From assembly GCF_014196495.1 (NCBI RefSeq), contig NZ_JACIDT010000004.1:62001-126000 (forward strand): 64,000 nucleotides of DNA. The letters run 5' to 3'. Source of the stretch: Sphingobium jiangsuense (GTDB lineage Bacteria > Pseudomonadota > Alphaproteobacteria > Sphingomonadales > Sphingomonadaceae). The position numbers and the translations under genes are program-made. Shown here one piece after another: positions 33,049 to 40,767 of this stretch. The first letter of the stretch is position 1. The number at the start of each line of letters is the position of its first letter. The notes beneath the pieces were generated by a model. That model worked only from the letters and a program-made list of their open reading frames with translations. It had not been told where the DNA came from and ran no database searches.

Positions 33049-33804
33049 ATGGGCAAGCCGGGGATCGACCCGCTGTTCGACTTTGCGGGCAAGGTCGTGC
33101 TGGTGACGGGAGGCAGCCGGGGGCTGGGCCGCCAGATGGTGCAGGCCTTTGCCGAGCGCGGCGCCGATATCGTCATCGCCAGCCGCAAGATCGACGCCTG
33201 CGAGGAAGCGGCCGGGGCGGTCCGCGCGCTGGGCCGCCGCGCACTGGCCATCGGCGCGCATTGCGGCCGCTGGGACCAGATCGACCGCCTGATCGAGCAG
33301 GCCTATGACGGGTTCGGCCGGATCGACATTCTCGTCAACAATGCGGGCATGGGCCCGGAAATGCCGAGCGACGAGGTGGACGAGGCGCTGTACGACAGCA
33401 TCCTCAACCTGAACCTCAAGGGCCCGTTCCGGTTGGCCTCGCGGATCGGCAAGCGCATGGCGGAGGGCGACGGCGGGGCGATCGTCAACATCTCGTCCAT
33501 CGCCTCGCTGGTGCCGATGCCGCGCGTCGTGCCCTATGCCGCCGCGAAGGCGGGGCTCAACGCGATGACGGTCAGCCTCGCGCGCGAATATGCGCCCAGG
33601 GTGCGGGTGAACGCGATCTGCGCCGGGCCCTTCCTGACCGACATTTCCCGCGCCTGGACCGAGGATATGCGCGAGCGGGCCGACAATGCGCTGGGCCGCA
33701 ACGGCGACCCGCGCGAGATCGTGACCAGCGCGCTCTATCTCGCCAGCCCTGCGTCCAGCTTCACCACCGGCGCGCTGATCCGCGTGGACGGCGGCGCGGC
33801 CTGA
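33049..33804 (+). CDS. Short-chain dehydrogenase/reductase (SDR)
   Basis: A 251-residue classical SDR with VTGGSRGLGRQMVQAF, ILVNNAGMGPEMPSD, YAAAKAGLNAMTVSLA and the C-terminal GALIRVDGGAA. The ATG at 33049 follows GGAAGGAGGGG, 23 nt after the acyl-CoA dehydrogenase stop. It completes the kinase/dehydrogenase/SDR operon and probably oxidises a hydroxyacyl-CoA or alcohol in the same pathway. In the sister module this position is taken by the deleted remnant at 24148-24219. Confidence 0.9.
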   Translation: MGKPGIDPLFDFAGKVVLVTGGSRGLGRQMVQAFAERGADIVIASRKIDACEEAAGAVRALGRRALAIGAHCGRWDQIDRLIEQAYDGFGRIDILVNNAGMGPEMPSDEVDEALYDSILNLNLKGPFRLASRIGKRMAEGDGGAIVNISSIASLVPMPRVVPYAAAKAGLNAMTVSLAREYAPRVRVNAICAGPFLTDISRAWTEDMRERADNALGRNGDPREIVTSALYLASPASSFTTGALIRVDGGAA

Positions 33805-33821
33805 CGGCGTGCGGACACGGA

Positions 33822-33854
33822 AAAGGCCACCCGCCGCTTGGGCGGGTGGCCTTT
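33822..33854. terminator. Bidirectional rho-independent terminator
   Basis: AAAGGCCACCCGCC (33822-33835) pairs perfectly over 14 bp with GGCGGGTGGCCTTT (33841-33854) around GCTTG. A-rich and T-rich flanks lie on both sides, and it sits between the convergent SDR and TonB receptor stops, so it serves both. Confidence 0.9.
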
Positions 33855-33871
33855 CCTTGCTCATGCGACCA

Positions 33872-36346
33872 TCAGAAGTTGAAGCGCGCTTCGAGGTAGA
33901 TTTCGCGGCCGCGCTCGACCACCGCGTTGAGGTCGGCCCGCGTGCCCACGCCCATGGTCCCCGTGCCGGTGCCGCCGGTGAAGGGCATGTCGTTGGCCGA
34001 GGTCACCACCAGCTTGTCGGTGAGGTTGCGGCCGATCAGCGACAATTTCCATCCCTGCGTGTCGTTGCCGATCGATGCCGAGGCGTCGATGCGGGCGAAA
34101 CGCTCCTGCACCCCGTCGGGCCGCAGCGTGTCGGTATAGTTATATTTGGACGAATAGGTCATGTCCCCGGTGAAGGTCATGCCGATATCGCCGGAAACCG
34201 GCACTTCCAGCGACGAACCAAACTGCGCCCCCAGCTTGGGCGCCTTGGGCGGGGTGCGGCCGCTATAGACCTGGTTGTTGTAGACGCCGTTAACCGGCTG
34301 CTGGTTGCAGCCCAGCGCGAAGGTCTGGCCGCCATAGCATTGGCCGGCAAAGTCTTGATATTCCGCGTCATTATAGGCGAGCGAGCCGTGGAAAGCGAGG
34401 CCGCGCACGCCCGGCACCCGCCAGTTGAAGTCCGTCTCGATGCCCTGCACCCGCAGCGCGCCCGCATTGGCGACGACCTGCGACAGCGTCTGCGGGTTGA
34501 AGAACTGGACCTGCAAATCGGTATATTTGTACCGGTAGGCGGTGACGTTGAAATGCAGGCTGCGGTCGAACAGCGTCGTGCGGATGCCACCTTCGAACCC
34601 GCGCGCGGTTTCCGCGTTGAAGCGGCCGTTGGCGAGCGCCGAGGCGACGGTGGTGCTGGCGAGGAAGATCTGGCTGATATTATAGCCGCCCGCCTTGAAC
34701 CCTTCCTTATAGGCCGCATAGGCGGTGATCGTGTCGTTCGGCTTCCACCGGATGGTCGCCTGCGGCGACAGATTGGCCTCGCGATATTTGTCGTTCACCA
34801 GCAGGTTCTGCGAATAGATGCCCGCATAGGCGCTGTTGGCGGGCAAAAACTGCTCGAAGCTGTCCTTGCTTTCGTGGCTGTAGCGCGCGCCGCCCGAAAA
34901 TTCGACCGTTGGGGTGAGGTTCGCGACCGCCTCGAAAAAGGCCGACCAGGTTTCGCCCTTGAAGCCGGAATTGCGGCCGAAGGTCGTGTAGGTCTGCGTC
35001 ACCGGATCATAGGGCGCGACATTGGTGTAGCTGTCGATATTATAGGTGAAATCGACATTGGCGTAATAACCGCCCACGGTGAAATTCACCGGCCCGTCGA
35101 ACTTGGTGCTGACGCGCAGTTCCTCGCTGAACTGCTCCATCGTCGATTTCTGCGCGTTCCAGATCGCGCGCGTCAGGCCGCTCATGTCGTCGCCGGAGGT
35201 CTGGCGGAAACCGTAGAAGGCGGTAATCGAATTGATGTCGACCGCATCCATCCGGTAGACGGTGTTGAGCACCGCCGACCCGGAAACCAGCTTGGTATAG
35301 GGCTTGCCGCTCTCCGGCGTGTAGCGCATCGTCCGCGCGATCTCGACCGGCAGCCGCGCATGGTCGCTGACCCCGTTGATCGCGCAATCGGCGTAGGGAG
35401 ACGCCGCGCCGCTGGTCGGGGCCGGGGTGGTGCGGCCCTCGGCGCATTTGCGCTCGTAAAGGTCCGCCGCGCCATTGTCGCGATAATAGTTGCCGGAAAG
35501 CTTGAGGTTCATCGTCAGCGCGTCGTCCGGCTCGAACAGCAGCGTCAGGCGGCCGGCGGCCGATTTGCTGGCGCCACGGCGATTGTCAACGGGGTCGCGC
35601 AGGAACGCATTGGCCGGTTCCACCGCCCTTTGCGCGAAATCGACCGAGGGAACGGCGCTGTTCCTGAAATAGCCCTCCGTATTGTTGGCGTGGAAGGCGA
35701 AGCGCGCGCCCAGCGTGTCGCTGAGCGGGCCGGACAGGAAGCCGTCGACATAGACCTCATTGCCCTTGAAGCCATAGCCGCCCGACAGGCTGCCCTCGAA
35801 CTTCGAGCCGGGATTGTTGCTGTCCACCACGATCACGCCGCCGGTCGCGTTCTTGCCGAAGAACAGCGCCTGCGGGCCTTTCATCACCTGCACCGAGCGC
35901 AGGTCATATTGGGCGAGCGCGATCTCGCGGCCGCGGCTCATCGCGATGCCGTCGATGTTGAAGGACACCGACTGGTCGAAACCGGCGCTGAGCGAGGAGG
36001 AACCGACGCCGCGCAGGAAGATCGACGCGGAAGAGCCGGTGACCTGCCGCCCGACGACCATGCCCGGCACGAACTTGGCGAGGTCCGTGACGGCGGTGAC
36101 CGCATATTGGTTGAGCTTCTCGCCGGTCAGCGCCGCGACCGCGACGGGCGCGTTCTGCAGGCTTTCCTCGCGGCGGCGGGCGGTAACGATGATGGTGTCG
36201 GAATCCACCGCCGGGGCGGCCGCCTGCGCAAAGGCGACATCGGCTGCGAAGGCGTGGACGAGCATGATGCCGGCTGTACCCTCGACCGCGAGCGTCAGCG
36301 CCGTGGTGAGCGCGAGCCGCCGCCGTCCGGCAATCCTCTTTGACAT
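33872..36346 (-). CDS. TonB-dependent outer-membrane receptor
   Basis: An 824-residue receptor with a long signal region (cut near AFAQA-AAPA), the plug start DTIIVTARRREESLQNAPVA, SVQVMKGPQALFFGKNATGG and a C-terminal phenylalanine (LEARFNF). GGGAG precedes the ATG. It is divergent from the 2-oxo acid dehydrogenase operon across 161 bp that contain two operator-like sequences, so the receptor and the complex are likely to respond to the same signal. It resembles the receptor at 54503-56863 in motif wording and length. Ligand unknown. Confidence 0.93.
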   Translation of the reverse strand: MSKRIAGRRRLALTTALTLAVEGTAGIMLVHAFAADVAFAQAAAPAVDSDTIIVTARRREESLQNAPVAVAALTGEKLNQYAVTAVTDLAKFVPGMVVGRQVTGSSASIFLRGVGSSSLSAGFDQSVSFNIDGIAMSRGREIALAQYDLRSVQVMKGPQALFFGKNATGGVIVVDSNNPGSKFEGSLSGGYGFKGNEVYVDGFLSGPLSDTLGARFAFHANNTEGYFRNSAVPSVDFAQRAVEPANAFLRDPVDNRRGASKSAAGRLTLLFEPDDALTMNLKLSGNYYRDNGAADLYERKCAEGRTTPAPTSGAASPYADCAINGVSDHARLPVEIARTMRYTPESGKPYTKLVSGSAVLNTVYRMDAVDINSITAFYGFRQTSGDDMSGLTRAIWNAQKSTMEQFSEELRVSTKFDGPVNFTVGGYYANVDFTYNIDSYTNVAPYDPVTQTYTTFGRNSGFKGETWSAFFEAVANLTPTVEFSGGARYSHESKDSFEQFLPANSAYAGIYSQNLLVNDKYREANLSPQATIRWKPNDTITAYAAYKEGFKAGGYNISQIFLASTTVASALANGRFNAETARGFEGGIRTTLFDRSLHFNVTAYRYKYTDLQVQFFNPQTLSQVVANAGALRVQGIETDFNWRVPGVRGLAFHGSLAYNDAEYQDFAGQCYGGQTFALGCNQQPVNGVYNNQVYSGRTPPKAPKLGAQFGSSLEVPVSGDIGMTFTGDMTYSSKYNYTDTLRPDGVQERFARIDASASIGNDTQGWKLSLIGRNLTDKLVVTSANDMPFTGGTGTGTMGVGTRADLNAVVERGREIYLEARFNF

Positions 36347-36405
36347 GATATTCTCCCTGAACTTGATAGATCGCTTTGAAGCGACTAACCATCTATTTAA
36401 CTAAT

Positions 36406-36419
36406 CACCTAGGTAAGTC
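36406..36419. promoter_or_regulatory. Operator-like motif CACCTAGGTAAGTC (copy 1)
   Basis: It contains the palindrome ACCTAGGT. A 12-of-14 match (CACTTAGGTTAGTC) is found at 42147-42160 in the other divergent promoter of this region. It lies 60 nt upstream of the receptor start, between receptor and E1alpha genes. The binding protein is not known. Confidence 0.5.
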
Positions 36420-36458
36420 AATCGGGAGAGAGCCGATCGCGGCGGACCTTTGCTCTTG

Positions 36459-36475
36459 ACCTAAGAGGATTAGGT
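36459..36475. promoter_or_regulatory. Inverted repeat ACCTAA-N5-TTAGGT near the E1alpha promoter
   Basis: Perfect 6-bp arms (36459-36464 and 36470-36475) overlap a TTGACC hexamer at 36456-36461 and lie about 33 nt upstream of the E1alpha start. The arms share the CCTA/TAGG core with the motif at 36406. A repressor site is the simplest reading. Confidence 0.5.
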
Positions 36476-36507
36476 AATGCACATCGGGCGGGAGGAGAGA
36501 GGCGCGC

Positions 36508-37458
36508 ATGATTCAGAATGATCGCCTGAGGGATATTTTCGCCAAGGCGCTGCTGGCGCGATCGTTCGAGGCGCGGCTTATCAAGCTGACGGCGGAAGGC
36601 TTCCTGCCGCCGCTGCTGCATCCGGGCGCGGGGCAGGAAGTGGCGCAGATCGCGGCGCTTTCCGCATTGAAGCGCGACGACCCCGTGCTCTATTCGCATC
36701 GCGGCGTCGCCTATATGATCGCGCGCGGCACCAGCCTTTCCGCGATGATCGCCGACATGGCCGGGCGCGCTGGCGGGACCAACAACGGCAAGGGCGGCAT
36801 CATGCATGTCGTCGACCTGCCCAACGGCATCTATGGCGAGAGCGGCACGCTGGGCGGCGGGCTGGTGGTGTCGGTCGGCATGGGCATGGCGCTCCGGCGC
36901 CGCGATCCGGGGCGGGTCGTCGTCCATTTCTTCGGCGACGGCGCGTCGAATCGCGGCACCTTCCATGAAGCGCTTAATTGGGCGGCGGTGCAGAAGCTGC
37001 CCTGCATCTATATATGCGAGAATAACGGCTGGGCCGTCTCCGTCCCCACCTCGGTCAGCACGGCGGTGGAGAATATCGCCGATCGCGCGGCGGGCTACGG
37101 CATTCCGGGCGTGGTGGTGGACGGTGCCGATCCCGACGCGGTCATGGCGGCGGTCGCGAATGCGGCGCGCCGGGCGCGGGCGGGCGAAGGTCCCTCGCTC
37201 ATCGAGATCAAGGCCACCCGCCTGCTCGGCCATTATGCCGCCGACCCGCAGGATTATCGCGCCGATGCCGCCAGCGTCGCGCAGCGCGATCCGCTCGCGG
37301 CGCTGCGGCGGCGGGTGATCGAGCTGGGCCTGCTCGACGAGGCGGAGATCGAGGCGATGACCGCCGCCCATGAGGCGGAGATCGACCTTGCGGTGGAAGC
37401 GGTGAAGGCCGCGCCGCCGCTCGACGCCGACCAGGCCTTCACCGACCTTTATGCGTGA
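36508..37458 (+). CDS. 2-oxo acid dehydrogenase complex E1 alpha subunit
   Basis: A 316-residue thiamine diphosphate enzyme subunit. The ThDP motif starts FFGDGASNRGTFHEALNWAA and ends ICENNGWAVS, as GDG-N26-NN. It has LHPGAGQEVAQIAA at the N-terminus and the phosphorylation-loop type segment LLGHYAADPQDYR. The size fits the pyruvate/acetoin dehydrogenase E1alpha family. With the E1beta subunit (8-nt overlap) it decarboxylates a 2-oxo acid or cleaves an acetoin-like compound and passes the acyl group to E2. The substrate is open: the operon lacks an E3 and the usual housekeeping neighbours, so a catabolic role is likely. Confidence 0.92.
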   Translation: MIQNDRLRDIFAKALLARSFEARLIKLTAEGFLPPLLHPGAGQEVAQIAALSALKRDDPVLYSHRGVAYMIARGTSLSAMIADMAGRAGGTNNGKGGIMHVVDLPNGIYGESGTLGGGLVVSVGMGMALRRRDPGRVVVHFFGDGASNRGTFHEALNWAAVQKLPCIYICENNGWAVSVPTSVSTAVENIADRAAGYGIPGVVVDGADPDAVMAAVANAARRARAGEGPSLIEIKATRLLGHYAADPQDYRADAASVAQRDPLAALRRRVIELGLLDEAEIEAMTAAHEAEIDLAVEAVKAAPPLDADQAFTDLYA

Positions 37459-38437
37459 GATGACGATGCGGACGATCAGCTACGGACAGGCGATCAACGA
37501 GGCGCTGGCGGAGGAGATGGACCGGGACGGCGACGTCATCCTCTATGGCCTCGACGTCGCGGCCTGGGGCGGCATCTTCAACATCACCAAGGGCCTGCTG
37601 GAGCGCTTCGGGCCGGAACGGGTGTTCGATTCGCCCATTTCGGAAAGCGTGATGGTGGGCGCGGGCGTGGGCGCGGCGATCATGGGCCTGCGCCCGGTGG
37701 TAGAGCTGCAATATGCCGACTTCATCCTCGTCGCGGGCGACGAGATTTTCCTGAAGGCGGGCATGTGGCGCTACATGCACGGCGGCGCGTTCAAGGTGCC
37801 GCTGGTGGTGCGCCTGCCCTCCGGCGCGACCGGCGCGGGGCCGGAGCATTCGACCTGCCCGGAAGCCTATGTGATGCACTCGCCGGGCCTGCTCTGCGCC
37901 GTGCCCTCGACCGCGGCGGACGCCAAGGCGCTGCTCAAGGAGGCGATCCGGCTCGATAATCCGGTGATGTTCTTCGAGCATCGCCGCCTCTACCAGAAGC
38001 GTGACGAGGTGCCCGAAGGCGACGTCACCCTGCCCTTCGGCAAGGGCGTGATCCGCCGCGAGGGCAGGCATGTCACCGTCGTCGCCTGGCAATATATGCT
38101 GAGCCGGGCGCTGAAGGCCGCCGAGCTGCTGGAGCAGGAAGGGATAGAGGTCGAAATCTTCGACCCGCGCACCCTGTCTCCGTTCGACAGCGGTACGCTG
38201 ATCGAAAGCGTGAAGAAGACGGGGGCCTGTCTGGTGGTGGAGGAAGGCTATCGGCGGCTGGGCGTCGGCGCGGAGATCGGCGCGATCCTGATGGAGCAGG
38301 CGTTCGGTTATCTCGACCGGCCGTTCCGCCGCCTCGCCATTCCCGACGTGCCGATGGCGTCGGTCAAGCCGCTGGTCGATCGCGTGCTGCCCTCGGTAGA
38401 GGCGATCTGCGACGTCTGCCGGGAACTGGCGGCATGA
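37451..38437 (+). CDS. 2-oxo acid dehydrogenase complex E1 beta subunit
   Basis: A 328-residue transketolase-like subunit: ISYGQAINEALAEEMDRDGD, VFDSPISESVMVGAGVGAA, VELQYADFILVAGDEIF, then RLPSGATGAGPEHS and the C-terminal domain with VVEEGYRRLGVGAEIGA. It forms the heterotetramer with E1alpha. ATG 37451 gives an 8-nt overlap with the E1alpha stop and is used here; ATGs at 37460 and 37466 are alternatives, the last being where family similarity begins. The stop overlaps the E2 start (ATGA). Confidence 0.92.
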   Translation: MREMTMRTISYGQAINEALAEEMDRDGDVILYGLDVAAWGGIFNITKGLLERFGPERVFDSPISESVMVGAGVGAAIMGLRPVVELQYADFILVAGDEIFLKAGMWRYMHGGAFKVPLVVRLPSGATGAGPEHSTCPEAYVMHSPGLLCAVPSTAADAKALLKEAIRLDNPVMFFEHRRLYQKRDEVPEGDVTLPFGKGVIRREGRHVTVVAWQYMLSRALKAAELLEQEGIEVEIFDPRTLSPFDSGTLIESVKKTGACLVVEEGYRRLGVGAEIGAILMEQAFGYLDRPFRRLAIPDVPMASVKPLVDRVLPSVEAICDVCRELAA

Positions 38438-39927
38438 CCGCCGCCGACATCGTGATGCCCATGTTCGGGCAGGCGATGGAGTTCGGCGTGCTGGTCGAAT
38501 GGCTGACGGCGGATGGGGCCGAAGTGGCGGCGGGGCAGCCGGTCGCGTCGATCGAATCCGACAAGGCGACCTATGAGATAGAGGCGCCGGTTGCCGGGAT
38601 GATCCGCCACCGCGTCGCCATCGGCGCGGAAGTGCCGGTCGGCGATCTGCTGGCGGTGATCGGCGGGGCACAAGCGGCCGGGGCGGTGGAAACTCCGGCG
38701 GCGAGCGCCGCGCCTGCCCTGGCGCCGGCCGCTACTCCCGCCCCCGCCCGAGCGGATGGACGCGTGCTGGCCTCCCCCAGGGCGCGAGAGCTGGCGCGGG
38801 CGATCGGCGTTGATCTGGCGGGTGTAACCACGGCGCGCGCGGACGGCGTGATCGTCGCGGCCGATGTCGAACGCCATGGCGCAGCCCCGCCTGCCCCCTC
38901 CGCCGGTACTATGACCCCGCTGAGTCCGCTCCGCCGGGCGACGGCGCGGCGGCTGGCGCAATCCTGGACGCAGGCGCCGCATTTCACGCAGATGATCGAG
39001 GTGGACGCCTCGGCGCTGGTGGCGGCGCAGGCGGCGATCCGCGCCGGGCGGCTTGCCTGCTCGCTCAACGACATATTGATCCGCGCCGCCGCGCTGACGA
39101 TGGCGGATTTTCCCGACCTCAACGCCAGCTTCGAAGACGACGCGCTGCAACCGCTGCCCGATATCGCGGTGGGCCTCGCCGTCGCGACCGAAGCGGGCCT
39201 CGCCGTGCCGGTGGTCCGCAACGCCGCCCGCCGCTCGCTCGACGAGATCGCGGCGGAAACGCGGCGGCTGATCGATCTGGGCAAACAGGGCCGGATCGGC
39301 GCGCAGGACATGGGCCGCGCGAGCCTGACCCTTTCCAATCTCGGCCGCTATGGCGTGGCCTTCGGCACGCCGGTGCTGAACCTCGGCGAGCCGGTGCTGG
39401 TCTTTATCGGCGCGATCGAGGAGAAGGCGGTCGGCATCGATCATGAAATCGTGCTGCAACCCCGCACTATGCTCAGCATCTGTTACGACCATCGGGTGGT
39501 CGACGGCCTGCGCGCCGCGCAATTTTCGCAGCGGCTGAAGCAACGGCTCGAAGCTCTTGAGGACGTGCTTCCCGGCGAGACGGAACCCTCGCCGACGGAG
39601 CCGGGCGGCGCGCGCTTTGCCGACGGGCGGGTGAAGCTGCGCCTGGGCGAGGCCGATCTGCTGGTCGGCGCGAAGGATGCGCGGCTGCTGTCGATCGCGG
39701 CGGCGCTGGCGGCGCTGACCGCCGAGCTGCCGAAGCTCGGTCCCTCGGCGCGCAAGCTGCGCGGCATCGAAATCCGGCTGGAGGACGGCCTCGCCGCGAC
39801 CCTGCTGTGCGAGAGCGAGGCGCAGGTCGCGCGCATCGGCCGGGCGATCGAGGCGGCCGATATCGCAACTTATTCGACGGCGATCCTGCGCGCGGAGCTG
39901 CGGCCCGCGCGGGGCGGCGGGGCATGA
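38434..39927 (+). CDS. Dihydrolipoamide acyltransferase (E2) with an unusual C-terminal extension
   Basis: A 497-residue E2. The lipoyl domain (1-78) has Lys44 in IESDKATYE. An Ala/Pro linker follows, then a peripheral subunit-binding domain (about 112-148, LASPRARELARAIGVDLAGV). The catalytic domain (about 160-380) contains His353 and Asp357 in YDHRVVDG. After it come about 115 more residues (from GETEPSPTEPGG to the end) that I cannot assign and that normal E2 proteins lack; they hold a predicted strand/helix mix, not a second lipoyl domain. It is overlapped by E1beta at the start and by a DUF2889 gene at the end (both ATGA). Confidence 0.9.
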   Translation: MTAADIVMPMFGQAMEFGVLVEWLTADGAEVAAGQPVASIESDKATYEIEAPVAGMIRHRVAIGAEVPVGDLLAVIGGAQAAGAVETPAASAAPALAPAATPAPARADGRVLASPRARELARAIGVDLAGVTTARADGVIVAADVERHGAAPPAPSAGTMTPLSPLRRATARRLAQSWTQAPHFTQMIEVDASALVAAQAAIRAGRLACSLNDILIRAAALTMADFPDLNASFEDDALQPLPDIAVGLAVATEAGLAVPVVRNAARRSLDEIAAETRRLIDLGKQGRIGAQDMGRASLTLSNLGRYGVAFGTPVLNLGEPVLVFIGAIEEKAVGIDHEIVLQPRTMLSICYDHRVVDGLRAAQFSQRLKQRLEALEDVLPGETEPSPTEPGGARFADGRVKLRLGEADLLVGAKDARLLSIAAALAALTAELPKLGPSARKLRGIEIRLEDGLAATLLCESEAQVARIGRAIEAADIATYSTAILRAELRPARGGGA

Positions 39928-40712
39928 AGCGGCAGGCCGCCCCTCTCGTCCCGACCGCCTTTCCGCGCAACCCCGCCTATGGCACGGGCATCTATCGCCG
40001 CCGCATCCGGCTGCTGCGGCAGGAGAGCGCGGTGCTCGCGCTGCTCGACGACACCAATCATGCGATGTGGGTGCGCGTCCATCATGACGGCGCGCGCGTG
40101 ACGGCGGTGGAGGGGCGGACCGTGCGCGCGCCCAACAGCAATTGCCCCGGCGCGGCGGCCGCGCTGGAGGAACTGGTCGGCCTGCCGCTGGCGATGCCGC
40201 GCGCGGAGCTGTTCGGCGAAGGGCGGCCCTATCGCAACTGCACCCATTTGTTCGACGCGGCGGCGCTGGCGATGGAGCAGGCACTGCGCGACGAAGGCGG
40301 GCGGACCTACGACATCGTCATTCCCGACGAGACGGACGAACCGGTTCCGGCCGAAGTGTCACTGGACGGGCGCGTGCTGATCCGCTGGCATATGTCGAGG
40401 AGGAAGGTCGTGGAATTCGCGCCGGAGCCGCCGGTGCCGATCATGCGCGGCTTCACCGCATGGGCGGTCGACCGGCTGTCGGGTGAGACGCTGGACGCCG
40501 CACTGATGCTGCAACGCGCCTATCTGGTTTCGGGCGCGCGCATGTGGATCGTCGACCGCTCGCCGGACCTGCCGATCACCGCCATGCCCGAACTGTTCGG
40601 CGCCTGCTACGCCTATCAGCCGGAGCGGGTCGAGGACGGCGTGCAGGCGATCGGCAATGTCATCGACCTGACGGCGGGCTTCACCGAAGGCAATTTGCAG
40701 CCGATCCCCTGA
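39924..40712 (+). CDS. DUF2889 family protein
   Basis: A 262-residue protein of the uncharacterised DUF2889 type. It has a beta-rich N-terminal part (YRRRIRLLRQESAVLALLDD), a middle PYRNCTHLFDAAALAMEQAL, where the invariant Cys and His of the family are visible, and a C-terminal YLVSGARMWIVDRSPDLPIT. No signal peptide or membrane segment is seen. Its ATG overlaps the E2 stop by 4 nt, so it is made together with the complex. That linkage suggests a role in the reaction or assembly of the E1/E2 system, but none has been described to my knowledge. Confidence 0.8.
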   Translation: MKRQAAPLVPTAFPRNPAYGTGIYRRRIRLLRQESAVLALLDDTNHAMWVRVHHDGARVTAVEGRTVRAPNSNCPGAAAALEELVGLPLAMPRAELFGEGRPYRNCTHLFDAAALAMEQALRDEGGRTYDIVIPDETDEPVPAEVSLDGRVLIRWHMSRRKVVEFAPEPPVPIMRGFTAWAVDRLSGETLDAALMLQRAYLVSGARMWIVDRSPDLPITAMPELFGACYAYQPERVEDGVQAIGNVIDLTAGFTEGNLQPIP

Positions 40713-40728
40713 CCTCACTCACCGAAAA

Positions 40729-40757
40729 GGCCCGGCCGCCATCGCAAAGGCCGGGCC
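40729..40757. terminator. Hairpin terminator between DUF2889 gene and convergent P450 gene
   Basis: GGCCCGGCC (40729-40737) pairs with GGCCGGGCC (40749-40757), 9 bp perfect, around an 11-nt loop, with AAAA before it. It lies 16 nt after one stop and 10 nt before the other. Reading the minus strand the hairpin is followed by TTTT, so it best serves the P450 gene. Confidence 0.75.
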
Positions 40758-40767
40758 CCGGATCGTC

